Shown: positions 1-7,867 of the stretch, in pieces | Layout of the letters: each line of letters begins with the position of its first letter | How positions within the stretch are numbered: the stretch's first letter is position 1 | From: DATBED01 sp035480695 | GTDB taxonomy: Bacteria; Patescibacteriota; Saccharimonadia; Saccharimonadales; UBA4665 | Assembly: GCA_035480695.1 (NCBI GenBank) | Contig: DATIHM010000003.1 | Span: 1-20,288 of the forward strand | DNA: 20,288 nt | Direction: 5' to 3' | The notes under the pieces: generated by a model | Seen by the model: the letters and a program-made list of their open reading frames with translations, nothing else | Databases searched by the model: none | What the model was told of the DNA's origin: nothing | Position numbers and translations under genes: made by a program

Positions 1-233
1 TCAATAGTGGCGGTTACACCGTTAGCCAGCTTAAAGTTGACAATACGGTAAAACTTTTTGGCGCCACCGCCCTTATGACGAGTAGTGATGCGTCCCTGGT
101 TATTGCGGCCGTTGCCACGGCGCTTAGGCGCCAGCAACGAGCGCAAAGGTTTCTTGGTCGTGATGCTGTCGAAATCCTGCGTTGTCATACCGCGGCGACC
201 AGGAGTAGTCGGATTGTATTGCTTGATAGCCAT
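1..233 (-). CDS. rplB: 50S ribosomal protein L2, N-terminal part (cut by window edge)
   Basis: L2 binds 23S rRNA and is needed for subunit association and peptidyl transfer. The ATG at 233-231 opens a frame that stays open to the window edge, giving 77 codons plus two bases. The start MAIKQYNPTTPGRRGMT and the later RRGNGRNNQGRITTRHKGGG segment are diagnostic for the L2 N-terminus, which contacts rRNA. The start codon overlaps the rplW stop by one base (TAATG), so translation is probably coupled. The remaining two thirds or more of the protein lies outside the window to the left. Nothing unusual is visible in the part present. Confidence 0.95.
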   Translation of the reverse strand, partial: MAIKQYNPTTPGRRGMTTQDFDSITTKKPLRSLLAPKRRGNGRNNQGRITTRHKGGGAKKFYRIVNFKLANGVTATI

Positions 234-688
234 TACTTATCGCCTCCGCGTCTTCCGCCACGCCGGCCACCCAACAGGCCCCGGCGGGGCTTCTTAGTCT
301 CTTGCTTGGATTCCTTGGCGGCTTGCTTGGTGGCGGCTTTGTCGACCTTCTCTTGCAGGGCTTCTTCTTTAGCTTCGGCTTCTTCGACAGCAGCGAAGAA
401 CGGCAGGCTGTTGCCTTCGGCCAGGGTGACGTAAGCCTTCTTGATGCCGGTGCGTTGGCCATAGGTGTTGGCATAACGCTTGCCGGTCAGGCTCATGGTG
501 CGCTTGGATTTGCCGGGGATGTTGGTGATGTTGACCTTGCTGACCTTGACGTCGAACTGCGACTCGATGGCGCGTGCCACGGTGTGCTTGTTTACATCTT
601 TAGGGATATCGACCACGTAGACGCGGCTTTCGGCCAGGCCGTAGGTCTTCTCGCTCAGGCGGGGGCGCAAAATAACGGTTTTGCTCAT
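233..688 (-). CDS. rplW: 50S ribosomal protein L23 with basic C-terminal extension
   Basis: L23 sits at the nascent-chain exit of the large subunit and is the docking site for trigger factor and SRP. Residues 1 to about 97 are the normal L23 domain. LSEK at residues 11-14 places Glu13 at the E. coli Glu18 position that trigger factor contacts, and GIKKAYVTLAEG near residue 81 is typical. The bacterial family is usually about 95-100 residues, but this protein has 151. The extra 50 or so residues are first rich in Ala, Glu and Lys, probably helical and charged, and end in an arginine-glycine tail (GGRRGGRRGG, residues 140-149). TAATG overlaps join it to rplD upstream and rplB downstream. Confidence 0.96.
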   Translation of the reverse strand: MSKTVILRPRLSEKTYGLAESRVYVVDIPKDVNKHTVARAIESQFDVKVSKVNITNIPGKSKRTMSLTGKRYANTYGQRTGIKKAYVTLAEGNSLPFFAAVEEAEAKEEALQEKVDKAATKQAAKESKQETKKPRRGLLGGRRGGRRGGDK

Positions 689-1359
689 TATTTTGCCTCC
701 TTGCCGGATCGATCAGACTGAGCGGCTTCGGCTTTGCCGGTAAGCCAGGCCGTAGTGGCCTTGAGCGCCGGCTGCGTAAACACCATACAGTCGGCGTTCA
801 GCACGTCGTATACGTTCACAAACTTGGCACTGACGATTTGCACATTGGGCAGGTTGCTCGAAGCGCGCAGCAGTTCCGGGGATTTTTCTTCGACAACCAG
901 CAGAACATTCCGCTCCGCGCCGATTTTCTTGAGCAGTTTGGCCAGGTCGGCCGTCTTGCCTTCTTTAGAGACTAAATCCTCAATCACGACTATGCTGTCG
1001 GCCTTGACGCTCAACGCCTGGCGGATAGCCGTGCGCTTAGCCTGCGTGTTGAGTTGCTTGGAATAGTTCTCGTTGCCAGTCGGGCCGAACACGATGCCGC
1101 CGCCGCGCCAGATAGGGTTGTAGCGCGAGCCGAAGCGGGCCCGGCCGGTGCCTTTTTGGCGCCAGGGCTTGATATTGCTGCCGCGGACCTCGCCACGCTT
1201 TTTAGTGACGGCCAGGTTCACGCGGCCATTAGCCAAATAAGCGGTGTAGGCCGCCTTGAGAAGCTCGTGGTTCTTGACCTCGACGCCAAATACGGCCTTG
1301 TCGAGCTTGGCGGGAGTCGTGGCCTTTGCGCCGGCCTTGGTGAAAGTAGCGGTCGCCAT
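688..1359 (-). CDS. rplD: 50S ribosomal protein L4
   Basis: L4 binds 23S rRNA early in assembly, and its long loop lines the exit tunnel. The 223-residue protein has the family landmarks WRQKGTGRARFGS (near residue 66) and GPTGNENYSKQLN, with the usual alpha/beta C-terminal domain. In E. coli L4 also represses its own operon by binding the S10 leader; whether it does so here is unknown, but a structured leader lies before rplC. A strong ribosome binding site, GGAGGTG, lies about 7 bases before the ATG, inside the last codons of the small upstream gene. The stop TAA overlaps the rplW ATG and the start overlaps the small gene's stop, both as TAATG. Confidence 0.97.
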   Translation of the reverse strand: MATATFTKAGAKATTPAKLDKAVFGVEVKNHELLKAAYTAYLANGRVNLAVTKKRGEVRGSNIKPWRQKGTGRARFGSRYNPIWRGGGIVFGPTGNENYSKQLNTQAKRTAIRQALSVKADSIVVIEDLVSKEGKTADLAKLLKKIGAERNVLLVVEEKSPELLRASSNLPNVQIVSAKFVNVYDVLNADCMVFTQPALKATTAWLTGKAEAAQSDRSGKEAK

Positions 1360-1469
1360 TACGCTTCACCTCCGCGCGCCAAAGACTTCAGCAAAAAGCG
1401 GTAAAACACGCCGGCGGCCATAATAGCGACCACTGAGACTGGCTTGACTATGTGGAACAGGCGGCTCAT
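1359..1469 (-). CDS. 36-residue predicted single-pass membrane microprotein between rplC and rplD
   Basis: This gene is not recognised from any family. The frame runs from an ATG that overlaps the rplC stop (TAATG at 1471-1467) to a TAA that overlaps the rplD ATG (TAATG at 1361-1357), so it fills the whole junction with no spare base. A GGAGG ribosome binding site precedes the ATG. The protein starts MSRLFHIVKP. Residues about 11-27 (VSVVAIMAAGVFYRFLL) form one hydrophobic segment, and the tail is KSLARGGEA. Lysine and arginine on both sides leave the topology open. Codon use (GTC, GCC, GGC, CTG) resembles the neighbours. The last codons also carry the rplD ribosome binding site, so part of the tail may be fixed by that need. 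The coding call is well supported by both overlaps; the function is unknown. Confidence 0.8.
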   Translation of the reverse strand: MSRLFHIVKPVSVVAIMAAGVFYRFLLKSLARGGEA

Positions 1470-2080
1470 TACTTGGCCTCCTTGACGAGCACGATGCTCT
1501 TGCGAGGGCCAGGAACAGCACCGGTTACGCCTATGACTCCGAGCTCGGTATCGACCAAGGCAACCTTAAGGTTCTTAACGGTGACTTGGTCGTGACCCAG
1601 CTGGCCGGCCATCTTAGTGCCTTTGAAAATATGCTGTGGATACATGGAGCCGATCGAGCCAGGACGCCGGTAGCTGCCGCCACCATGCGTCTTGCGGCCG
1701 CGATGGAAGTTGTGCCGGCGGATGGTGCCGCCCCAGCCTTTGCCCTTTGTGGTGCCGGTTACGCTGACGGAATCGCCCACACTGAAAACGTCGGCGCTGA
1801 TTTTGCTGCCGACGTTCAGTTCTTCTGGAATCTCAGGCGTGCGGAATTCGCGGATAATCTTCGGGGTCACCTTGGCGGCCTTGACATGCCCGGCGACGCT
1901 TTTGCTGAGCTTCTTGGCCGTCTCGGCGCCTACCTGCACGGCAGTGTAGCCGTCTTTTTCGTCGGTCTTGTGCGCCAAAACAGTGTGCTCGGCAACTGAA
2001 AGCAAGGTAACAGCCTGCACCACACCGTCTTCACCGATGGTACTGGTCATGCCGACTTTGCGTGTGATTAATGCTTTCAT
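1469..2080 (-). CDS. rplC: 50S ribosomal protein L3
   Basis: L3 is one of the first proteins to bind 23S rRNA, and its extension reaches the peptidyl transferase centre. The 203 residues match the family length. Landmarks are the start MKALITRKVGMT, the segment GTTKGKGWGGTIRRHNFHRG (about residues 108-127) and KMAGQLGHDQVTV, whose Gln is the residue methylated by PrmB in E. coli. An AGAAAGG ribosome binding site lies 5-10 bases before the ATG. It is preceded by its own promoter and a leader of about 120 bases, so it starts a transcription unit separate from rpsJ. Its stop overlaps the 36-codon gene. Confidence 0.97.
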   Translation of the reverse strand: MKALITRKVGMTSTIGEDGVVQAVTLLSVAEHTVLAHKTDEKDGYTAVQVGAETAKKLSKSVAGHVKAAKVTPKIIREFRTPEIPEELNVGSKISADVFSVGDSVSVTGTTKGKGWGGTIRRHNFHRGRKTHGGGSYRRPGSIGSMYPQHIFKGTKMAGQLGHDQVTVKNLKVALVDTELGVIGVTGAVPGPRKSIVLVKEAK

Positions 2081-2118
2081 TGGGCCTTTCTAGTCCTATT
2101 TAAATCTCGGGTTGACAT
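2077..2118 (-). other. Possible 13-codon leader ORF ending on the rplC start
   Basis: Within the rplC leader, the ATG at 2118-2116 opens the frame MSTRDLNRTRKAQ. Its TGA overlaps the rplC ATG as ATGA. It begins right after the hairpin and U-tract of the leader. There is no clear ribosome binding site. The overlap with rplC is suggestive of coupling, but a frame this short could arise by chance. Confidence 0.3.
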
Positions 2119-2202
2119 AAAAATGCTTGGTGTCGGGCGGTTTCTACCTCTGTTTCTGGTAGACCTGCGAACGTACACCAAGGACACGTCCTGTCGAGAT
2201 AT
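2081..2202 (-). promoter_or_regulatory. Structured leader of rplC with attenuator-like hairpin
   Basis: The RNA of this strand can form an 8-bp perfect outer helix between 2182-2175 (CTTGGTGT) and 2133-2126 (ACACCAAG). An inner hairpin CTACC/GGTAG at 2162-2158 and 2148-2144 is extended by GGT/ACC. The outer helix is followed by CAUUUUUAUG, so it resembles an intrinsic terminator placed before the gene. Ribosomal protein leaders of this size often bind the product of a gene in the operon, as L4 does in the E. coli S10 leader. The pairing is seen in the sequence; the regulatory role is inferred. Confidence 0.5.
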
Positions 2203-2208
2203 TCTACT

Positions 2209-2238
2209 AGAGTAACACGCGCCAGTTACCCCTGTCAA
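2209..2238 (-). promoter_or_regulatory. Promoter for the rplC-rplB unit
   Basis: A perfect -35 box TTGACA lies at 2238-2233. An 18-base spacer leads to TACTCT at 2214-2209, which keeps the three most conserved -10 positions. Transcription would begin near 2202. A better-looking hexamer, TAGAAT at 2206-2201, is too far from this -35 (26 bases) to pair with it. The -35 is strong; the exact -10 is uncertain. Confidence 0.6.
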
Positions 2239-2264
2239 CCTGTTGCAAATTCTACACTAAGACT

Positions 2265-2705
2265 TTAAAAGCTTGTATCCCATTTAGGAAGCGAGCCAGC
2301 GTGTTCTTTCTCTCTTTTTTTAAAAAAGTTTATAGCTTTATCACCCAGTTCGAATGGCTTGTCCCGTAGCTTCCTGTTCGGAAGGCGTGGCGCAACCTCT
2401 TCGTGTGCAAAGGACTGGAGCGCTTCCAGCCGGTCTTTGGAATTCCAGCCAAAATTCTTCTTGTGCCAGACTACGGCATCGCTTGGCTCACCCTTCAGCT
2501 TAATCCTCCCTTGCCAGATTGGCTCTGAAATATGGCCATTCTGCACAGAGTTGAAAGAGTCAACTTCGGCGGGGCTGAGAGGCGGCCGAAAAATAAGACA
2601 CGCAAAGTGACCGGCCAGCGCGATTCGAATCCTACCTTGAGGTTCAACACCGACAAGTTCAGGTTCCGACCCCACCGCTTGCTCGGTAGCAGGCTTTTTA
2701 ACCAT
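2265..2705 (-). CDS. Hypothetical protein, 146 residues, second of two orphan genes after rpsJ
   Basis: The family is not recognised. The ATG overlaps the end of the preceding 103-codon gene by eight bases (ATGGTTAA), a typical coupled arrangement, which supports translation. The protein has no signal peptide and no long hydrophobic segment. It begins with a polar, Pro- and Glu-containing stretch, has a central part with IRIALAGHFACLIFRP (a possible beta strand pair) and ends in a Lys/Arg-rich region (FFKKREKEHAGS) before WDTSF. The gene is visibly richer in A+T than the ribosomal genes around it. No terminator follows; the rplC promoter begins about 25 bases beyond its stop. Confidence 0.7.
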   Translation of the reverse strand: MVKKPATEQAVGSEPELVGVEPQGRIRIALAGHFACLIFRPPLSPAEVDSFNSVQNGHISEPIWQGRIKLKGEPSDAVVWHKKNFGWNSKDRLEALQSFAHEEVAPRLPNRKLRDKPFELGDKAINFFKKREKEHAGSLPKWDTSF

Positions 2706-3009
2706 GGCGAATGTTATTCTTACTCCTGTCGTCAGTAATTCTTATGCTTAACGAGCCGAGGTGCTCTTGAACTGTTAATCCGTAATTGCTAAACTCCCTA
2801 TCCGATTCAAAGACCCAGGGCTCGAAAGACAAAATTGTCGCGGCTTTTTCCTGGTGAATATTGCCTGGGACAGTTTCTGGACCTTCCGCACCTTTACCGA
2901 ACTGCGGCCGCGGAATAAGCGTAGTTTCTAAAATGGAAAGTGGGCCTTGGATTCGGACATCGCGTGATTTGTCCGTAAACCCAAGCGTGATGAACTCTCC
3001 TTTTTGCAT
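2698..3009 (-). CDS. Hypothetical protein, 103 residues, first of two orphan genes after rpsJ
   Basis: The family is not recognised. The ATG lies two bases after the rpsJ stop (TAGCCATG), and the gene overlaps the following 146-codon gene by eight bases, so rpsJ and the two orphans look like one coupled unit. The protein is soluble in character, with no membrane segment. It opens MQKGEFITLGFTDKSRDVRI, followed by short hydrophobic stretches such as LSILETTLI and ATILSFEPWVF that suggest a compact beta-rich domain. It has no cysteine and no recognised catalytic motif. Base composition is more A+T rich than rpsJ. The position suggests a lineage-specific addition to the S10 operon. Confidence 0.7.
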   Translation of the reverse strand: MQKGEFITLGFTDKSRDVRIQGPLSILETTLIPRPQFGKGAEGPETVPGNIHQEKAATILSFEPWVFESDREFSNYGLTVQEHLGSLSIRITDDRSKNNIRHG

Positions 3010-3011
3010 GG

Positions 3012-3341
3012 CTACATCTTGATTTCGACATCGCAGCCGGCCGGGAGCGACAGGTTCATCAGGCTGTCGATGGTCTTGGGTGTCGGTTCGAACACGTCAA
3101 TCAGGCGCTTGTGGATGCGCATCTCGAACTGTTCGCGGCCTTTCTTATATACGTGGGGGCTCTTCACGACGGTGAAGGTGCTCTTGCGCGTCGGCAACGG
3201 GATTGGCCCGGCCAATGATGCGCCGGTGCGCAGTGCGGTGTCAATAATTTGCTTCGACGCTTGGTCGATTACTTTGTGGTCGTAGGCTTTCAGGCGGATG
3301 CGGATCCGCTGCTTGCCTTCGGCCGGTTTGGCGTCTGCCAT
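3012..3341 (-). CDS. rpsJ: 30S ribosomal protein S10
   Basis: S10 is a small-subunit head protein that also serves as NusE in transcription antitermination. The 109 residues match the family (about 102-105) with a short N-terminal addition, MADAKPAEGKQ. Landmarks are IRIRLKAYDHKVIDQA, TGASLAGPIPLPTRKSTFTV, SPHVYKKGREQFEMRIHKR and the end LPAGCDVEIKM. The ribosome binding site AAAGGA lies about 10 bases before the ATG. In most bacteria rpsJ is followed directly by rplC; here two unknown genes and a new promoter come between. Confidence 0.97.
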   Translation of the reverse strand: MADAKPAEGKQRIRIRLKAYDHKVIDQASKQIIDTALRTGASLAGPIPLPTRKSTFTVVKSPHVYKKGREQFEMRIHKRLIDVFEPTPKTIDSLMNLSLPAGCDVEIKM

Positions 3342-3428
3342 AGGTGGTGTTCCTTTCTAAGCTTGGCTTAGCTGCTGTAACATCTCTCGGTTTCTCACAA
3401 GTGACTTTTAGTCAGCAGAGTTAGTGAT
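3342..3428 (-). promoter_or_regulatory. Leader of rpsJ with several inverted repeats
   Basis: The leader contains a GACT/AGTC hairpin at 3413-3403, a possible enclosing helix CTGCTG/CAGCAG (3418-3413 with 3377-3372) and a small hairpin CTAAG/CTTAG (3371-3367 with 3361-3357) just before the ribosome binding site. The first two share a base, so they cannot both be complete. An eight-codon frame (MLQQLSQA, 3383-3357) also ends 15 bases before the rpsJ ATG. These may be regulatory or chance features. Confidence 0.35.
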
Positions 3429-3434
3429 GTAGCT

Positions 3435-3440
3435 ATTGTA
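3435..3440 (-). promoter_or_regulatory. Probable -10 box of the rpsJ promoter
   Basis: TACAAT at 3440-3435 is a good -10 match, about 94 bases before the rpsJ start and inside the gap after the 120-codon gene. No convincing -35 lies 16-18 bases upstream (TAGTAA is the best available), so the promoter may be weak. Confidence 0.4.
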
Positions 3441-3470
3441 CAACAAAACGCCTCTCGTTACTAGTAATGC

Positions 3471-3833
3471 TTAGCTAGTGAAGCTTTTTGGCAGAATTCC
3501 CTTGGGCAGAGGAGTTGTTCGAAAGTATTGCTGAGCGCCGCGAGGAGTTATAACTTCCAAAACAGCAACATTCGGGTTTCTGGTAATACGTGAGTCAGTG
3601 CCACAGGGAATTCGGTAACTTGGCTTAATATTCTGGTCTCTATCGATTGTGAACATAACGGCGCACTTGGCGCAGACAGTGGTAAGAAGCCCTCGGTCGG
3701 AATCTATGCTTGAGACTCTATTGATGTGATTATTAATTTCTGCGATAGCTACATCAGCATCGCCTTCCATGCTCCCACCAGCTATCAAGACTTCTTCCAT
3801 AAGACAGGCATCTTCGAGTTCGTAGCCATTCAT
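3471..3833 (-). CDS. Hypothetical protein, 120 residues, cysteine-containing, between tuf and rpsJ
   Basis: The family is not recognised. The frame can be extended upstream to a TTG at 3851, but that region contains a -10 box (TATAGT), so the ATG at 3833 (MNGYELEDACLMEE) is the better start. Residues 54-57 read CAKC and Cys77 follows in RIPCGT, giving a CxxC-x19-C pattern that could hold part of a metal site. A fourth ligand is not evident. The C-terminal part (VAVLEVITPRGAQQYFRTTP) looks like beta strands. There is no ribosome binding site before the ATG; the promoter spacing suggests a leaderless mRNA. It lies just beyond the tuf terminator, so it starts a new unit. It is A+T richer than its neighbours. 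Confidence 0.65.
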   Translation of the reverse strand: MNGYELEDACLMEEVLIAGGSMEGDADVAIAEINNHINRVSSIDSDRGLLTTVCAKCAVMFTIDRDQNIKPSYRIPCGTDSRITRNPNVAVLEVITPRGAQQYFRTTPLPKGILPKSFTS

Positions 3834-3842
3834 TGAGTGGCT

Positions 3843-3848
3843 ACTATA
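3843..3848 (-). promoter_or_regulatory. Probable -10 box for the 120-codon gene (leaderless)
   Basis: TATAGT at 3848-3843 ends nine bases before the ATG at 3833, so transcription would begin within a few bases of the start codon. It follows the tuf terminator closely. The -35 region (TTTTAA) is poor, so the call rests on the -10, on the terminator just upstream and on the lack of a ribosome binding site. Confidence 0.4.
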
Positions 3849-3867
3849 CAACTAATTGCTTGGATTT

Positions 3868-3893
3868 AAAAGAGCCCTCTTTTAAGGGCTCTT
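3868..3893 (-). terminator. Intrinsic terminator after tuf
   Basis: A perfect 9-bp inverted repeat (AAGAGCCCT/AGGGCTCTT, arms 3893-3885 and 3878-3870, loop of six) is followed by a run of four U on this strand. It begins 19 bases beyond the tuf stop codon. The mirrored arms and flanking bases could also work in the opposite direction, but no plus-strand gene is present. Confidence 0.88.
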
Positions 3894-3912
3894 AAAGGTT
3901 GTTCTGATCAGC

Positions 3913-5097
3913 TTACTTGATGATCTTGGTGACAACGCCGGCGCCGACTGTGCGGCCGCCTTCGCGGATGGCGAAGCGCAAACCTTGCTCCATGGCGATC
4001 GGGGCTAGCAGCTTGACCTTGAAGGTCACGGTGTCGCCTGGCATAACCATTTCCTTGTCGGCTGGCAGCTCAACCTCACCCGTAACATCGGTGGTTCGGA
4101 AGTAGAACTGAGGCTTGTAACCCTTGAAGAACGGTGTGTGACGGCCGCCCTCTTCTTTGATCAGGATGTAGACTTCGCTGTCGAACTCGGTGTGTGGCGT
4201 GATGGTGCCGGGCTTGGCCAGAACCTGGCCGCGCTCAATGTCGTCGCGCTCGATACCGCGCAGCAGGATGCCGGCGTTGTCGCCAGCCTGCCCCTGGTCG
4301 AGACTCTTCTTGAAAGCTTCGATGCCGGTAACGACTGACTTTGTCGTGTCTTTGATGCCGACGATCTCCACTTCGTCGTTGATTTTGACCACGCCGGTCT
4401 CGATGCGGCCGGTGGCAACGGTGCCGCGGCCCTTGATAGAGAAAACGTCTTCGATAGGCATCAGGAATGGCTTGTCGAGCTCGCGCTTCGGCTCAGGAAT
4501 CGAATCGTCCATAGCCTTGACGAGGTCAAGGATGGCCTGCTCGCTGTCGGCGTCGCCCTCCAAAGCCTTGGTGGCGCTGCCGCGGATAATAGGCGCGTCC
4601 TTGTCGAAACCGTTCTTTTCGAGCAATTCACGAATCTCTTCTTCAACTAGGTCAACCAACTCGGGGTCAGCCAAGTCCATCTTGTTAAGAAACACTAGAA
4701 TATAAGGTACTCCGACTTGACGGGCCAATAGCACGTGCTCACGGGTCTGCGGCAGTGGGCCGTCGTTGGCGCCGACAACCAGGATAGCGCCGTCAATCTG
4801 GGCGGCACCGGTAATCATGTTCTTGACGTAGTCAGCGTGGCCAGGCATGTCAACGTGGGCGTAGTGGCGCTTCTCGGACTCGTACTCTTGGTGCGAGGTG
4901 GCAATGGTAATGCCGCGGGCTTTTTCTTCGGGCGCGTTGTCAATCTGGTCGTAAGCGATAGGCTTGTTAACGGCTGAAGGCATTTTCTTCGCCAAAACAG
5001 CGGTAATAGCTGCGGTTAGAGTAGTCTTGCCGTGGTCGACGTGGCCCATGGTGCCGACGTTGACGTGCGGCTTGCTGCGGTCAAAAGTGTCTGCCAT
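3913..5097 (-). CDS. tuf: Elongation factor Tu
   Basis: EF-Tu delivers aminoacyl-tRNA to the ribosome as a GTP complex. The 394 residues match the family. The P-loop GHVDHGKT is at residues 18-25, the G3 motif DMPGH at 83-87, the G4 motif NKMD at 138-141 and the G5 motif GSA at 173-175. All guanine-recognition residues are canonical, in contrast to EF-G in this window. The middle residue of the G3 motif is Met rather than the more common Cys or Ala. Domains 2 and 3 are complete, ending in GRTVGAGVVTKIIK. An AAGGAG ribosome binding site lies about 10 bases upstream. The gene has its own strong promoter and a terminator, so it can be expressed alone. Confidence 0.98.
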   Translation of the reverse strand: MADTFDRSKPHVNVGTMGHVDHGKTTLTAAITAVLAKKMPSAVNKPIAYDQIDNAPEEKARGITIATSHQEYESEKRHYAHVDMPGHADYVKNMITGAAQIDGAILVVGANDGPLPQTREHVLLARQVGVPYILVFLNKMDLADPELVDLVEEEIRELLEKNGFDKDAPIIRGSATKALEGDADSEQAILDLVKAMDDSIPEPKRELDKPFLMPIEDVFSIKGRGTVATGRIETGVVKINDEVEIVGIKDTTKSVVTGIEAFKKSLDQGQAGDNAGILLRGIERDDIERGQVLAKPGTITPHTEFDSEVYILIKEEGGRHTPFFKGYKPQFYFRTTDVTGEVELPADKEMVMPGDTVTFKVKLLAPIAMEQGLRFAIREGGRTVGAGVVTKIIK

Positions 5098-5110
5098 AAG
5101 TTGTCACTCC

Positions 5111-5143
5111 TTAAAAATTTATCGTTAATAAGTTGTTTTGCAT
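5111..5143 (-). other. Possible 10-codon leader ORF before tuf
   Basis: ATG at 5143-5141 opens the frame MQNNLLTINF, and its TAA overlaps the tuf ribosome binding site (TTTTTAAGGAG). A ribosome finishing here would sit on the tuf initiation region. No ribosome binding site precedes it and the frame is short, so chance is a fair explanation. Confidence 0.25.
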
Positions 5144-5177
5144 GAGAATAGAATAACCCACACAAACTTACCCTTTG

Positions 5178-5206
5178 ATTATAGGGAAAAGCCGTCGCCT
5201 TGTAAA
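5178..5206 (-). promoter_or_regulatory. Strong sigma-70-type promoter of tuf
   Basis: TTTACA at 5206-5201, a 17-base spacer and a perfect TATAAT at 5183-5178 form a near-consensus promoter. Transcription would begin near 5171, giving a leader of about 74 bases. The -35 starts four bases after the stop codon of the upstream 98-codon gene. Confidence 0.85.
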
Positions 5207-5210
5207 GAGT

Positions 5211-5507
5211 CTAGGCTCCTTCTTCAGAATTATCTCCCCAGCTTAGCTCAACTTCGATGTAGCCATCGGCATGCATCAGAAGGACACTGCCAGCCATCCC
5301 ACAAACCATTTCACCATTTTCGCTCCTGGGGCCGTCGCACTCCAAAATAGAATCACCGTGAGTGGCTTCTACTCCTTTGGACTCAAGTACATTCTGGGCA
5401 GCGCTGAGACCGGCCTCTGTTAAGCAGATGGCCCGTTCTGACGGAGAACAAACTAAAGAACAACCCTCAGGTGCTTTGACTATTCGTGTAAATTCGCTTT
5501 CCCGCAT
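5211..5507 (-). CDS. Hypothetical protein, 98 residues, between fusA and tuf
   Basis: The family is not recognised. The ATG lies nine bases after the fusA stop, with no evident ribosome binding site, so translation would depend on ribosomes finishing fusA. The protein MRESEFTRIVKAPEGCSLV contains five cysteines (CSLVC, AICLT, ILECDG, MVCGM) and an acidic end (SWGDNSEEGA). No membrane segment is clear, although MVCGMAGSVLLMHADG is moderately hydrophobic. The gene is A+T richer than fusA and tuf. The tuf promoter starts directly after its stop codon. The intact frame of nearly 300 bases at a normally short junction supports a real gene; its function is unknown. Confidence 0.62.
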   Translation of the reverse strand: MRESEFTRIVKAPEGCSLVCSPSERAICLTEAGLSAAQNVLESKGVEATHGDSILECDGPRSENGEMVCGMAGSVLLMHADGYIEVELSWGDNSEEGA

Positions 5508-5516
5508 GACAACAAT

Positions 5517-7593
<2,077 letters not shown>

Positions 7594-7604
<11 letters not shown>

Positions 7605-7863
7605 TTATCATCCTTCTTACTTCTTCATTAGCTGTAAGTATTAGCCCATTGTTCACGGTTTGGGCCAAGGCAACGCAAAACTCTGGAGTTAAAGTGCAGT
7701 GAAGTTCCCGCTCAGTAAATTCGGCAGCTAACCTTTCAAGTGTTTCTGCGCACAGCGATGCTTTGGCTGTTTTGGCGCTGGCCCTTTGCAGGAGAGCATT
7801 CTGCCCAAGTCTCGCTATTACCTCTAGATAAGGGCACTCTTTTCCTGCTGCTTCACAGAACAT
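7594..7863 (-). CDS. Hypothetical protein, 89 residues, between rpsG and fusA
   Basis: The family is not recognised. The ATG lies four bases beyond the rpsG stop, with GGAG in the rpsG tail as a possible ribosome binding site. The 3' end overlaps fusA by 11 bases and carries the fusA ribosome binding site, a strongly coupled arrangement. The protein is mostly helical in character (QNALLQRASAKTAKASL, ETLERLAAEFTEREL). It has five cysteines, including Cys3 and Cys10 (MFCEAAGKECPYLE), and no membrane segment. The cysteines do not make a recognised metal motif. Base composition is lower in G+C than rpsG and fusA. Confidence 0.68.
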
Positions 7864-7867
7864 GCGC

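Noticed and set aside
2112..2117. TTGACA on the plus strand in the rplC leader, as a divergent promoter
   Set aside because: No suitable -10 at the right distance and no plus-strand gene to serve.
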